From the NCBI GenBank assembly GCA_022432975.1, contig CM039509.1, forward strand, positions 42,504,209 to 42,568,208: a DNA stretch of 64,000 bases, given 5' to 3'. The notes under the pieces are model-generated. The model ran no database searches and was not told where the DNA came from. It saw only the letters and a list, made by a program, of their open reading frames with translations. Of this stretch, positions 24,201 through 35,642 are shown one piece after another (within the stretch, counting starts at the first letter, position 1; each line of letters opens with the position of its first letter). This stretch comes from Begonia masoniana. Lineage: Eukaryota; Streptophyta; Magnoliopsida; Cucurbitales; Begoniaceae. A program made the translations under genes and the position numbers.

Positions 24201-24729
24201 TCCGATTGAGTAAACTGCATACGCCGATCACTAAATGACAAACTCTCTACCTATGTCTTCCGATAGACACATAACTATAACCCGACATCTTCCGATAAAA
24301 CAAGTTACATATACCGATCACTAAACGACAAATTTTGTGCTATATCATCCGATTGCTTCCACTGAAGACATCTTCCGATAGACAACAGAACAACAACCCA
24401 ACCTACAGAAAAGAATTTACTCACTTCACTGAAACCATTCAAAAACATTTCAAACCATTACATTACTAAAAATCCAGTGAGTGCCAACATTAAATCCCAA
24501 CAGAATACTATTAACAGGAAAATCTCGAAATCGTATTCAAAACATTGAAATCACTACTGTCATGAAAACTCAACATACTTAAATTGAAACACTGTCAACT
24601 AGACTTTCACACCAACAGACATCAGTTAATCCGCCTCATCAGTATACCAGTTCGAGACAGAGAAGGGCTCCTCTAACTCCATCTATTCGTAAGTAAACTC
24701 AGGGAATTCACCTGCAGTATCCTCAACAC

Positions 24730-25216
24730 CTACATCACAAAACTCATCTTTTAGCCTAATGCTAAGTAAGTAAAGCAGTAATGAAATGAATTGCTGAAAC
24801 ATAAAATTCCTAAACATGCAATTTCTACTTTCTCATCTCAGTTGCATACACATACGTTCATAAACTGATCTGATCCCTTGGTTCCTTTGGGAGTGGGATC
24901 AATTCTCCCAATGTCATACATCCTCTACTCGATTAAGGGGCGGATGAATTCCCTTAATAGCTGATCTGATCCCTTGGTTCCCTTGGGAGTGGGATCAATT
25001 CTCTGAATGTCATACATCCTCTACTCGATTAAGGGGCGGATTAGTTCCCTTAATAGTTTGTCTGTCTCATTCAGTTCATACCTTACCATTCTTACATGGA
25101 AATTCATTTTCGTAATCTTTCAAAAACATGATGCATGACATACGAAATCATTCACAAGATGCATAACCCTACTGTTTTGTGATGTAGGCCCGAAGGCACA
25201 TGTATACTTTACTTAC
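24730..25216 (-). other. Predicted leader intron of INV-B 5' LTR
   Basis: Acceptor strand at 24729-24743 and donor strand at 25174-25188 pair perfectly over 15 bases (CCTACATCACAAAAC). The donor is CCAG|GTAAGTAAAG. Contains the duplicated hairpin pair typical of these LTRs. Confidence 0.45.
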
Positions 25217-28200
25217 CTGGCTCTCCTAGAAATGCTCGATTACAACTGCTCCAAAACTCGCTTACCTAAGGTTACGACAGCACATTAATCCAACTTTCAC
25301 TAGGCCTTACCAAAAATCAATAATAAGATTGAGGAAATCGATTTGAAACTCTGCTACCCGTGCATTCCCATTTATCACCAAGAACCTGAACCCACCCTCA
25401 ATCACAGAAACCTCGAAATCTTCACATTGTATTCTCTATGTAAACTAATCGCTAAAATGCAAGAAAACAAGACTTACCTAGGTTGAAGGAGAATCGGGCG
25501 AGAGAATCGCTTAGAGAGTTCTACTGCTCGAGCTGAACACCGAAAGAGGAAATAGGGGATAGTGGCGGCTACTCTCACTGGACTTTTCCTTAAATATGTT
25601 ATCCACTATGTAAAATTCTAATTACCATCATGCCCTCGCCTAATCATTTATTAACCTAATCAATAACTCTCCCCAACCCTTCTATAAAAGTTCATCATTA
25701 AATAATAGATTAAATTTTGATTCAATGGAACTGGGTGCCAAGACGTTTCCTCAGTGCCCAAAGTGTTTGAAGAATCACTTGGGCGAGTGTAGGTTTGGAT
25801 CGGGTAAGTGTTTTAACTGTGAAGAGGTTGGACACTTGTACAAGGATTGCCCAAAGCCCCGGATCGTTCGATGTTTCCATTGCAACAAGGTTGGCCATGT
25901 CAACAGAGACTGTCCAGCTTTGAAGGGTGGCCCTGCCAGGATTAAGCCAAGAATATTCTCCATGATGGAGTCAAGTGATGAGGACCAGCCTGCTGTAGTA
26001 TCAGGTACTGTATTGATTAACTCTGTACCTGCTTTTACTTTGATAGATTCGGGTGCAACTCATTCTTTTATAGCCTCTGCATTTGCTGATAAGTTAGATG
26101 TACAGTTTACTCCTTCTGAGCATGTGTATAACGTAGCATTACCTTCTGGTGAGCACATGCACTCTAGTCAAATGATGCCTGATAGTGTGGTGTTAGTAGG
26201 GAACATGAATTTTCCTGCTGATCTTATTGTTATGGACATAATGGGATTTGATGTGATCCTAGGAATGGATTGGTTGTTTAAGCATTATGCCACCATAGAT
26301 TGTAGAACTGGAATTGTTAGTTTTCAACCCCCTAGTGGTTTAAACCATACTTTCCAAGCCCTGAAGAAGAGTAAGGAAATGACTTTAATGACTTCTGTTA
26401 GTTTTAGACCTTCTCCTTGCAGAGAGTATTCGTGCTTTTTGGCCAGTGTTTTAGACACACAAGTAAAAAAATCAAGCCCCAAAAATGTTTTAGTTGTCCA
26501 AGATTTTCCAGAAGTATTTCTAGATGACCTTCCTGGCTTGCCACCAGATAGGAAAATTGAATTTGTGGTAGATGTTTACCCCGGCGCTGAGCCTGTATCC
26601 AAGAATTCATATAGACTAGCACCAACAGAACTTAAAGAATTGAAGAAACAGTTAGAGGATTTGTTGAAGAAGGGGTTCAAACGCCCTAGCTTTTCACCAT
26701 GGGGTGCACCTGTCCTTTTTGTCAAAAAAAAAGGATGGATCAATGCGTATGTGCATAGACTATAGAGAATTGAATAAGCTAACTGTCAAGAACAAGTATC
26801 CACTGCCGAGGATTGATGATTTATTTGATCAGCTTAAGGGTGCAAGATTTTTCTCTAAAATTGACCTTAGGTCCGGTTATTACCAGTTGAAGGTTAAATC
26901 TGAAGATATCCCAAAGACTGCCTTTCGCACAAGGTATGGACATTATGAGTTTTTGGTTATGTCTTTTGGTTTGACTAATGTGCCAGCAGCCTTCATGGAT
27001 CTCATGAATAGGGTGTTTCACGAGTATTTGGACAAGTTTGTCATTGTATTCATTAATGACATTCTAATCTATTCTAGAACTAAGGATGAGCATGCAGGAC
27101 ACCTAAGCTTGGTGTTAGGATTGCTGAGGCAGCACCAACTTTATGCCAAATTTTCTAAGCGTGAGTTTTGGTTGGACAGAGTTCACTTTCTTGGTCATGT
27201 GATCTCTGGAGATGGGATATCTGTTGATCCAGCCAAGGTTCAAGCTGTTAAGGAATGGCCTCAACCGAAGAATGCTACGGATATCAGGAGTTTTCTTGGA
27301 TTAGCAGGATATTATAGAAAATTCATCGAGGGATTTTCAAAGATTGCCACACCCCTTACTATGTTGACAAGGAAAAATGTGAAGTATAATTGGACTAATA
27401 AATGTGAATCCAGTTTCCAGACCTTGAAGCAGAAACTGACTAATGCCCCAATTTTAACTCTTCCTGTCGAAAATGGTAAATTCAGTATTTATTGTGATGC
27501 TTCCAAGGTTGGACTTGGTTGTGTTTTGATGCAAGATGGAAAAGTTATAGCTTATGCTTCTAGGCAGTTAAAAGTACACGAAAGGAACTACCCCACACAT
27601 GACTTAGAATTAGCTGCTGTGGTTTTTGCATTAAAGATTTGGAGGCACTACCTGTATGGACAAACCTGTGAGATATTTTCAGATCATAAAAGTCTGAAAT
27701 ACATTTTTACGTAAAAGGAACTGAACATGAGGCAACGTAGGTGGCTAGAGTTTGTCAAAGATTATGATTTTGAGATTAAGTACCACCCTGGCAAGGCGAA
27801 TGTAGTGGCTGATGCTTTGAGTAGAGTGACTCCTTCAGTCTCTGCATTGATTCTAGAAATACCAATAGCTTTAGAGACAGAATTCCAAAGATTTAACCTG
27901 GAAACTGTGTCTAGTGTGTCAGCCATGCTTTCGGCCATATCTTTGAGGCCAACTATTTTGGAGAGAATAAAGGAAGTTCAAATGAATGACACTGAATGTA
28001 ATAAGTATAAGTTGTGCATAGATTCTACTGATGAGTCGGATTTCAACTGCTCAGCTGATGAAATTCTCAAGTTTCGAAGTAGATGGTTTGTTCCGGCTGA
28101 TACTGAACTTAGAAAGGAAATCCTATCTGAGGCACATTCCTCCAGACTTTCTGTTCATCCTAGAGGTACGAAAATGTACAGAGATCTCGAGCAACATTAT

Positions 28201-30099
28201 TGGTGGCCAGGTATAAGAGAAGTGTGGCGGAGTATGTGGAGTCATGTCTGGTCTGCCAGCAAGTCAAAGCTGAACATCAGAGGCCTGCTGGAACATTGCA
28301 ACCCTTACCAGTTCCCGAATGGAAATGGGAACAAATAACTATGGACTTTGTTATAGGATTACCTAAAACAGTAAAAGGTCACGATGCAATTTGGGTAATA
28401 GTTGATCGTTTAACCAAATCAGCTCACTTTCTGCCAATGAAGATAACATACTCGATGGATCAATTGGCTGAGTTGTATGTGCACGAGGTTGTTAGACTAC
28501 ATGGAGTTCCAAGCACCATAGTTTCAGACCGAGACTCCAGATTTACATCTAAGTTTTGGGAAAGTTTGCACAAGGCTATGGGAACACAACTTAGTTTTAG
28601 CACAGCCTTTCATCCCCAAACTGATGGACAATCCGAGAGAACTATCCAAACGTTGGAGGATATGCTTCGTGCATGTGTACTGGAATTTCAAGGTTCTTGG
28701 AGTAAGTATATACCATTGATTGAATTCTCTTATAATAACAGTTTTCAAGCAAAAATAGGCATGGCACCATACGAGGCATTATATGGACGAAAGTGCAAAT
28801 CTCCATTATATTGGGAAGAGGTTGGAGAAGCACAATTGATTGGTCTTGATATTGTGCAGCAGACAGTGGAGAAGATTGCTCTTATTCGACAAAGAATCTT
28901 AACAGCTCAAAGCCGGCAGAAAAGCTATGTAGACAAAAGATGAAGAGAATTAGAATTTGATGTTGGTAATGAAGTTTTCCTTAAGGTGTCACCTTTCAAA
29001 GAAGTTGTGAGATTTGGGAAAAGAGGCAAGTTGAACCCCAGATATATTGGACCTTTCCAAATCGTGAAGCGGATTGGGAAGTCAGCATATCAACTTCAGT
29101 TACCGGCCTCTATGGAGGGAATTCATAATGTGTTCCATGTTTCCATGCTAAAGAGGTGTGTTAGAGATCCTTCACAGATTGTGGAACAGCAGAGTATCGA
29201 AGTTCTTCCTGCTCTTACTTATGAGGAGAAACCAGTAAAAATCTTAGATTATGCAGTAAAGGTGTGACGACCCCAACCCGATCAGGGCCGCCACGGACTT
29301 GCCATGACATAACTATTACCTAAGCCCTCGTATTTTTCCCATATACTTTTTCCTTTTTACTTTAAACATAACCCAAAACCCTTAAACAAACTAACCCTAA
29401 CGTAACCTTAACTTTAAACTCTCGTAACCACGTAAATTTTTCTTTTTATATCACTCATAACGTTTCGACTTCTAAACCATTAAATTGAAGTCTCGGATCG
29501 TTGAAATCCCATAAAATCACTCATTCCTTGATCATCGAAACATGACACTAATATAACCTACAATTTCAGACAAATTCAAGAAAACGAACTGCATGGATCG
29601 CTCTAAAAATCGAGCTTATCCTTACCTGTTAAAAAAAACCCAAGCAGTTCCAGTATATTTCTAAAATTAAGACTCTACATTCTAAACAATCTACTACCAC
29701 TATATATATATCAAAACTCAACATTTCATACGTTTTTCTATCAAATCATCCGATCCACATACTTAAGCACTCTCATACTTTCACAAACAAATCCCAATCA
29801 AATCCTCAAAACAAACATCGAGCATAAACACGAAATTCCCTAGAACATCACCAAAGACATACATTAGCCAATCATTAAAAATAGCTACATCCACTATAAA
29901 ATTTCCTGAACATTAAACTTAACTATACGCCCTAAAATCCATCATCTTTCTAACCAACAAAAGCTAACTCACATCATTCGACATACATCATTCAAGCCAT
30001 CGGATCATCAAGCCAAAACACACCCCGTCGCCACGAGCACCATCCGTCGACCACCTGTTCTTTGTCATCAAGAGAAGCTCTCACCTTCACACCTGTCAC

Positions 30100-30327
30100 C
30101 TACATCATACAATAACTACATTAAGCCTAATGCTTAGTAAGGAGCGTGCTAAACATGACATTTCATATATATATGCATGACATTTATAAAACATTTTCGT
30201 TTCATTTCTTTTAAACCGTTTCTTGCCCGTAGTAGATTCATGACTTGCCCCGTAGTACATTCATGACTTGCCCCGTAGTACATTCGTGACTTGCCCCGTA
30301 GTACATTCATGACTTGCCCCGTAGTTC

Positions 30328-30365
<38 letters not shown>

Positions 30366-30659
30366 CATCATCATTCTTTAATTCAACATTTTCATAAAAC
30401 ATGCTCATAAATAGTTCGTATGCACTTTAGTAAAACATGATGCATGAGGAGACATACACATAAGGAAAACCTATCACATGAGTACTAACATACACGTAAG
30501 GAAAACTTATCGAATGAACGCTACCTAAATCGCTAAGGCACTACTTAACTACCCGTCGTTCCTTAGCTACCCGTATGACCACTTTCTTCATAACAATCAA
30601 CATTTTCAACATTGTACGACGTAGGGCCTTAGTGGCCAGAAAGCCTAACGCTCACTTAC
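30100..30659 (-). other. Predicted leader intron of solo LTR C
   Basis: Donor GCCAG|GTAAGTGAG and acceptor GATGTAG|GTGACAGG. The stem strands ATTGTACGACGTAGG (30611-30625, + strand) and CCTACATCATACAAT (30099-30113) differ in sequence from the other families but still pair over 15 positions with two G.U wobbles on the RNA strand. The usual GCCTTCGGGC hairpin is replaced by GGCC-ACTAA-GGCC (30625-30637). Confidence 0.48.
30228..30372 (-). repeat. 23-base tandem repeat and ATTCATC microsatellite in LTR C
   Basis: Five units CCCGTAGTACATTCATGACTTG (one TAGATTC variant), followed by a run of CATTCAT. Both lie in the predicted intron. Confidence 0.85.
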
Positions 30660-31555
30660 CTGGCGTCCGTAGTAAGCCGAGCACCGTCCAAAAGTCGTCT
30701 CCACCTAAAGCATTTCATAAATAAGGTACATTAAAATCAATTCTAATTAAACTAATTTCAAACTTAAACTAATCTCCTAATTTAGGAAATTCTTTCCTAA
30801 AATTTCCATTTTCTCATTCGGGCATAACTAAACTCTTATTTTCTTAAAAACATCTTAAACTACTATTTATAGCTTAATCTAACTAAAATCTAACTAAACG
30901 GACCACTATTTTGGGTTTGGTAAAAACTGACCCGAAACTCAAACGTACATAACTTTTGCGTCGGTTATCGGAATCGAACGATTCCAGCGGCCACGTACTC
31001 CTCTAATAACCTATTTTAATCTGCCGAAAGAAATTTTAAAACAAATGACCGGAGCTAGGTCAATTTGGCAGAAACCCGAAACTGCCCTTTCTCGGAAATT
31101 TTTTCCTTTTTTATTTTTCATCAAATTCCATCAATTTCTTCACCAATCAACCACATATACACTCAATTAACAATATCTAACCTAAAATCGAAGCTACATT
31201 AAGCAAAACCCGAGTTTCCCTAATCGGGCATTCACTGAATTTCGCCCAAATCGGGCTCGACACGGCCAATCAACAATAGCCGGCCCTAGGGTTGGCAAAC
31301 CCACGCCGGAAGTGACCGAAAACGGCCGGCGATCGGAGCTCAATCGAGCTCACCACTGCCAGCCCCAAATCGAGCCGAAAAAGAGGGAGAAAACCAAGCC
31401 ATACCGTCGATTTAGTGCGCGAAAACGGTCAGAGCCTGCAAGTCGCCGTCGTCTGGCCAGAGAACGGCGAGAAATCACCGGCGTTTTCGTCGGAGGAGAG
31501 TCGCTCGTCCCCCCCCTCCCCTGCGCCTTCGCTGCTCGGCGTCGGGCTATCGAAC

Positions 31556-31578
31556 GACAGAATGGCTTCGGCCATTCT
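31556..31578 (-). other. Conserved hairpin in LTR C
   Basis: GACAGAATGGC-TTCG-GCCATTCTATC: same stem core as in LARD-A; the one non-identical pair is a wobble on the minus-strand RNA. Confidence 0.65.
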
Positions 31579-32151
31579 ATCGTTTTGATTTTTATTTTTA
31601 TAAAAAAAAACATTAATAATAATAATAATTATAAAACTATAACTATTTCTTTAATTTAAACTAGTTAATTACCATTTTACTTTCTCATTTTCGACCATTT
31701 TGAATTTCACTAAATTTTGTATATCTCCACAAATTCCAATTTAATCTTAGAGTTCTAACAAAACTCACCGTTCCCAAAACGGACTTATTTTGCTATTTTT
31801 GCAAATTGATATACTAAAAGGCTAAAACGGGAATTCTAACATTACTCTTCTCGATTTGGGTTTCTAAAATTTCACTTATTCTTCTACAAATTCCCGTAAA
31901 TTTCTAGGGTCCTAATAAAACTATCCGCTCGCAAAACGGAGCTAATTTACTTATTTACGAAAATAGCCTTGGAGCGGAAACCCGAAAAGCTCGGGTGTTA
32001 CAAAAGGTGTTACGCAACAAAGAAGTTCCACTGGTAAAAGTCTTATGGCATAACCAGAACATTGAGGAGACAACTTGGGAGCGCCAGTAGGACATGATGG
32101 ACCAAAATTCAGAACTATTCAGGTACTGAATTTTGAGGACAAAATTCTTTT

Positions 32152-32164
32152 AAGGAGGGTAGAT
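32152..32164 (+). other. INV-B polypurine tract
   Basis: AAGGAGGGTAGAT directly before the 3' LTR at 32165. Confidence 0.88.
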
Positions 32165-32310
32165 TGTAGCACCCAGTTCCATTGAATCAAAATTTAATCT
32201 ATTATTTAATGATGAACTTTTATAGAAGGGTTGTGGAGAGTTATTGATTAGGTTAATAAATGATCAGGCGAGGGCATGATGGTAATTAGAATTTTACATA
32301 GTGGATAACA

Positions 32311-32319
32311 TATTTAAGG
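32311..32319 (+). promoter_or_regulatory. Probable TATA box of INV-B 3' LTR
   Basis: TATTTAAGG 147 bases inside the LTR, followed by the pyrimidine-rich leader. Matches the same block in B', TEK-F and TEK-G. Confidence 0.5.
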
Positions 32320-32430
32320 AAAAGTCCAGTGAGAGTAGCCGCCACTATCCCTTATTTTCCTCTTTCGGTGTTCAGCTCGAGCAGTAGAACTCTCTAAGCG
32401 ATTCTCTCGCCCGATTCTCCTTCAACCTAG

Positions 32431-32642
32431 GTAAGTCTTGTTTTCTTGCATTTTAGCGATTAGTTTACTGAGAGAATACAATGTGAAGATTTCGAGGTTT
32501 CTGTGATTGAGGGTGGGTTCAGGTTCTTGGTGATAAATGAGAATGCACGGGTAGCAGAGTTTCAAATCGATTTCCTCAATCTTATTATTGATTTTTGGTA
32601 AGGCCTAGGGAAAGTTGGATTAATGTGCTGTCGTAACCTTAG
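32431..32642 (+). other. Predicted first leader intron of INV-B 3' LTR
   Basis: Donor CCTAG|GTAAGTCTTG and acceptor AACCTTAG|GTGAGC. Both sites are conserved in B' and, less exactly, in TEK-F and TEK-G. Exon 2 would be only about 49 bases. Confidence 0.35.
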
Positions 32643-32691
32643 GTGAGCGAGTTTTGGAGCAGTTGTAACCGAGTATTTCCAGGAGAGCCAG

Positions 32692-33178
32692 GTAAGTAAA
32701 GTATGCATGTGCCTTCGGGCCTACATCACAAAACAGTAGGGTTATGCATCTTGTGAATGATTTCGTATGTCATGCATCATGTTTTTGAAAGATTACGAAA
32801 ATGAATTTCCATGTAAAAATGGTAAGGTATGAACTGAATGTGACAGACAAACTATTAAGGGAACTAATCCGCCCCTTAATCGAGTAGAGGATGTATGACA
32901 TTCGGAGAATTGATCCCACTCCTAAGGGAACCAAGGGATCAGATCAGCTATTAAGGGAATTCATCTGCCCCTTAATCGAGTAGAGGATGAATGACATTGG
33001 GAGAATTGATCCCACTCCCAAGAGAACCAAGGGATCAGATCAGTTTATGAACGTATGTGTATGCAACTGAGATGAGAAAGTAAAAATTGCATGTTTAGGA
33101 ATTTTATGTTTCAGCAATTCATTTCATTACTGCTTTACTTACATAGCATTAGGCTAATAGATGAGTTTTGTGATGTAG
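32692..33178 (+). other. Predicted second leader intron of INV-B 3' LTR
   Basis: Donor GCCAG|GTAAGTAAAG and acceptor GATGTAG|GTGTTG. The stem strands 32720-32734 (CCTACATCACAAAAC) and 33165-33179 (GTTTTGTGATGTAGG) are perfect complements. Hairpin GCCTTCGGGC is at 32711-32720. Confidence 0.48.
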
Positions 33179-33559
33179 GTGTTGAGGATACTGCAGGTGA
33201 ATTCCCTGAGTTTACTTACGAATAGATGGAGTTGGAGGAGCCCTTCTCTGTCTTGAACTGGTATACTGATGAGGCGGATTAACTGATATCTGTTGGTGTG
33301 AAAGTCTAGTTGACAGTGTTTCAATTTAAGTATGTTGAGTTTTCATGACAGTAGTGATTTCAATGTTTTGAATACGATTTCGAGATTTTCCTGTTAATAG
33401 TATTCTGTTGGGATTTAATGTTGGCACTCACTGGATTTTTAGTAATGTAATGGTTTGAAATGTTTTTGAATGGTTTCAGTGAAGTGAGTAAATTCTTTTC
33501 TGTAGGTTGAGTTGTTGTTCTGTTGTCTATCGGAAGATGTCTTCAGTGGAAGCCATCGG

Positions 33560-34060
33560 ATGATATAGAACGAAATTTGTCGTTTAGTGATCGGTATATG
33601 TAACTTGTTTTATCGGAAGATGTTGTTTGTTCACTATCGGTAGATGAAGTCTAACAGTAGATGTCGGGTTATAGTTATGTGTCTATCGGAAGACATAGGT
33701 AGAGATTTTGTCATTTAGTGATCGGCGTATGCAGTTTACTCAATCGGAAGGTGTAGGTTTAAGTCTATCGGATGATATCTCAGTAAACTCATCGGCAGAT
33801 GCGTGCTGACATCATCGGAAGGTGTAGGTTTAAGTCTATCGGATGATATCTCAGTAAACTCATCGGCAGATGCGTGTTGACGTCATCGGAAGGTGTAAAG
33901 GGCATTTTGTCGTTTAGTGACCGGTGGATGTCGTGTGTAAATCCACCGGATGATGTAGAAAGTCTTTTGTCGTTTAGTGACCGGTGGATGTCGTGTGTAA
34001 ATCCACCGGATGATGTAGAGAATACTTTGTCGTTTTGCCACCGGATGATGCCTTCCATTT
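33560..34060 (+). repeat. Tandem block of INV-B 3' LTR
   Basis: Irregular units with CGGAAGATG, CGGATGATG and CGGCAGATG cores, including two units of about 71 bases (33760-33900) and two of 60 bases (33900-34020). Confidence 0.75.
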
Positions 34061-34347
34061 TCTGCTTCAGCCCCTTTTGTTGACTTTGTTCAGCGGGCGA
34101 TGCGTTTGACTTTTGAAACTTATGAAGTATTTTGCGATTTAAACCTTTATTCATTTTTGCCGATTATTCCTCAAAATTCCAACTGAGTATTCAAGCATTG
34201 CGCAATAGTTTTGTTAACTCTATTTTTTTTTACTTAAAAATGATTTTCGCTGCAAGTTTAAAAAAAAAAAATATAATACGGTTGAAATTTTTAGTCATGT
34301 ACTGGCATGGTGTAACGAACCGGGTTCAGATAACTAGGGGCGTTACA

Positions 34348-35630
34348 CTTTTTAACTTAGCATTATACCTAAATCACTCAAACACTTCTCGTACAATTTC
34401 TTATCCCTCTTACTCAAAATTCTATAATTCCTCAAGTCATACACTACTAGTTACTTAAGGTCCAAACTTCAAATTCTAACATTTCCCCTTTCAATATAAT
34501 ACTTACCTCTAATCTCTTCCTCAAATTTTTCAATACTCACCAAATTTCTATACAATCTTTTAATACCTTCAAGTTACTGGCCTTTTTAATTCTAAATCGA
34601 TCTCTAGACTCCCATCCTCGATATTGATTAATACCAACATTCCTACGCAGTCAAACAAATCTTGCACTCCCGACCACACATTGATTAATTACATCCTCTA
34701 AAATACCATGGCAATAACTACTTCCGATACTCTCACAACTATTCACTTAAATTAAATCCTTAAATACCGTCTGCATCTACATACTATACGTAAATTTAAT
34801 TATATTACCTTTTGTTATTTCCGTTATCTCCCTTTATCCTTACTACAACATATTAATGCAATCACGACAGTGTGGGGTATCTCCCGAAAATTTCACTCCC
34901 AACTTCAATCTCTTCGAAGATTCCTTGTATCCTAAAACTCCCAGGGGTTTGCTAACTAGACCCCAATTCTATATAATCTAATCTTATCTCACATAAAATG
35001 AATCTCTCTCAGGATAACAAACTCCTAAGGGTACTACTATGACAGTCACACCTAGTTATCTGATTTGATGCACAGCTTTCTCCTTCTAAGGTCTACTTCA
35101 TCTAACATTTAATCTACCACACTCTTATCATTTTCACACTAGGTCGTACTCACACTTTCCCCAACTACTATCACTTCCACTCAAGCTAACGCTTACACTC
35201 ACCTCGAGACGTTCATATCCATAAGTTATCAAATTTACAGTCTCATCCTAAGGTCCTCTAATTTCTCTAATTGCAAATCTTACTTCTATCTATTCTAAAA
35301 AAAATGTTGTTCGAACTATCGATTCAGTATGTCTATGAGTCGGCTCATGAGATCCACCTAGGTTGTCTTGGTACCCTTGAGACTCTCTAGTCCACTACCA
35401 TCACAAAACAAACAGGGATTAGCATCTAATAACATACAAAATTCTAAACACTTAACCAGGTTGTCTCAATACTCTCGAGATTCTCGTTCTAAGCCCGACC
35501 AAGGTTAAACAATTGAAAATCGAAACTCAGCTCAATCAAACTAAAAGAAAAGAATTACTTACAGTCGGTGAAGCACGTTGCATGGCGGCCGGCATTGTCG
35601 GGTAATCCTTTGAACGACTTGACCATTTAT
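34348..35630 (-). mobile_element. LARD-A interior, leader end
   Basis: AT-rich non-coding sequence with the TEK-1-like leader at 35561-35630. Parts match the interior of LARD-E (for example 34880-34975 against 58740-58840). No coding frame found. Confidence 0.78.
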
Positions 35631-35642
35631 GCTATGATACCA
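35631..35642 (-). other. LARD-A primer-binding site
   Basis: TGGTATCATAGC on the minus strand, one base different from the plant iMet PBS, directly at the LTR. Confidence 0.85.

Larger units (their letters stand above)
22921..25738 (-). mobile_element. INV-B 5' LTR (inverted), with microsatellite
   Basis: Starts TGTAACGCCC at 22921 and ends ...CTGGGTGC at about 25738, four bases short of the full TGCTACA end, where it joins gag. Holds the AT microsatellite, a tandem block at 23900-24200, the predicted intron and a TTAAATA box at 25588-25596. Confidence 0.9.
29263..32002 (-). mobile_element. Solo LTR C, nested in INV-B pol
   Basis: Starts TGTGACGACC at 29263, ends GGGTGTTACA at 32002 (2,740 bases) and is flanked by the perfect duplication aaagg (29258-29262 and 32003-32007). 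Removing it restores the frame of the chromodomain region. No PBS or PPT is attached, so it is a solo LTR. Carries the 13-bp hairpin (31556-31578), donor (30655-30659), a diverged stem pair, and a short array. Confidence 0.93.
25739..32129 (+). pseudogene. gag-pol: INV-B gag C-terminus and pol, broken and split by solo LTR C
   Basis: Zinc knuckles CFNCEEVGHLYKDC and CFHCNKVGHVNRDC come first, then protease LIDSGATHSF, RT, RNase H ([10 protein letters not shown]), integrase and the chromodomain block, ending TGA at 32127-32129 just before the PPT. Damage: frameshift in an A9 run near 26730; the RT active site reads FINDIL, so the first Asp of the pair is Asn; TAA 27712-27714; one-base deletion in the integrase finger near 28216; TGA 28941-28943; insertion of LTR C at 29262; a TAG near 32089. 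The integrase deletion is shared with TEK-F. The ATG at 25725 lies in LTR sequence and is chance. Confidence 0.92.
21630..34347. mobile_element. INV-B: rearranged Tekay insertion with two outward U5 ends
   Basis: The same 5-base duplication ctttt lies at 21625-21629 and 34348-34352, so this entered as one insertion. The left end is a U5 end read on the minus strand (TGTAACGCCC) and the right end is a U5 end on the plus strand (GGGGCGTTACA); a normal element has one U3 and one U5 outer end. Order: U5 fragment (-) 21630-21934; first part of gag (-) 21936-22764; PBS (-); 5' LTR (-) 22921-25738, lacking its last four bases; rest of gag and pol (+) 25739-32129; PPT; 3' LTR (+) 32165-34347. The gag break points on the two sides fit each other within about ten bases. 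Solo LTR C is nested in pol. Confidence 0.88.
32165..34347 (+). mobile_element. INV-B 3' LTR
   Basis: Starts TGTAGCACCC at 32165 and ends GGGGCGTTACA at 34347 (2,183 bases). Order: TATTTAAGG (32311-32319), CT-rich leader, donor CCTAG|GTAAGTCTTG (32431), acceptor CTTAG|GTGAGC (near 32642), second donor (32692), duplicated hairpin module, acceptor (33178), then units around CATCGGAAGATG up to about 34060, and a poly-A run near the U5 end. Confidence 0.92.

Noticed and set aside
21630..25738. Independent minus-strand element next to a plus-strand one
   Set aside because: The left part has no TSD of its own, and ctttt is shared with 34348-34352. The gag halves complement each other at one break, so a single rearranged insertion is simpler.
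31312..31659. 115-codon frame with basic residues, and similar frames at 9323-9526, 37199-37416 and 56112-56396
   Set aside because: They lie in LTR leaders of LTR C, LARD-A and LARD-E, the frame is not kept between copies, and no domain is seen. A captured gene fragment cannot be fully excluded.
29263..32002. Spliceosomal intron in pol, since the flanks join in frame
   Set aside because: TG...CA ends with a 5-base duplication and LTR landmarks inside show a solo LTR, not a GT-AG intron.
34353..35560. Possible host intergenic DNA or gene between INV-B and the LARD-A LTR
   Set aside because: The ends match the TEK-1 leader and the LARD-E interior, and it lies inside the acata duplications, so it is LARD-A interior.
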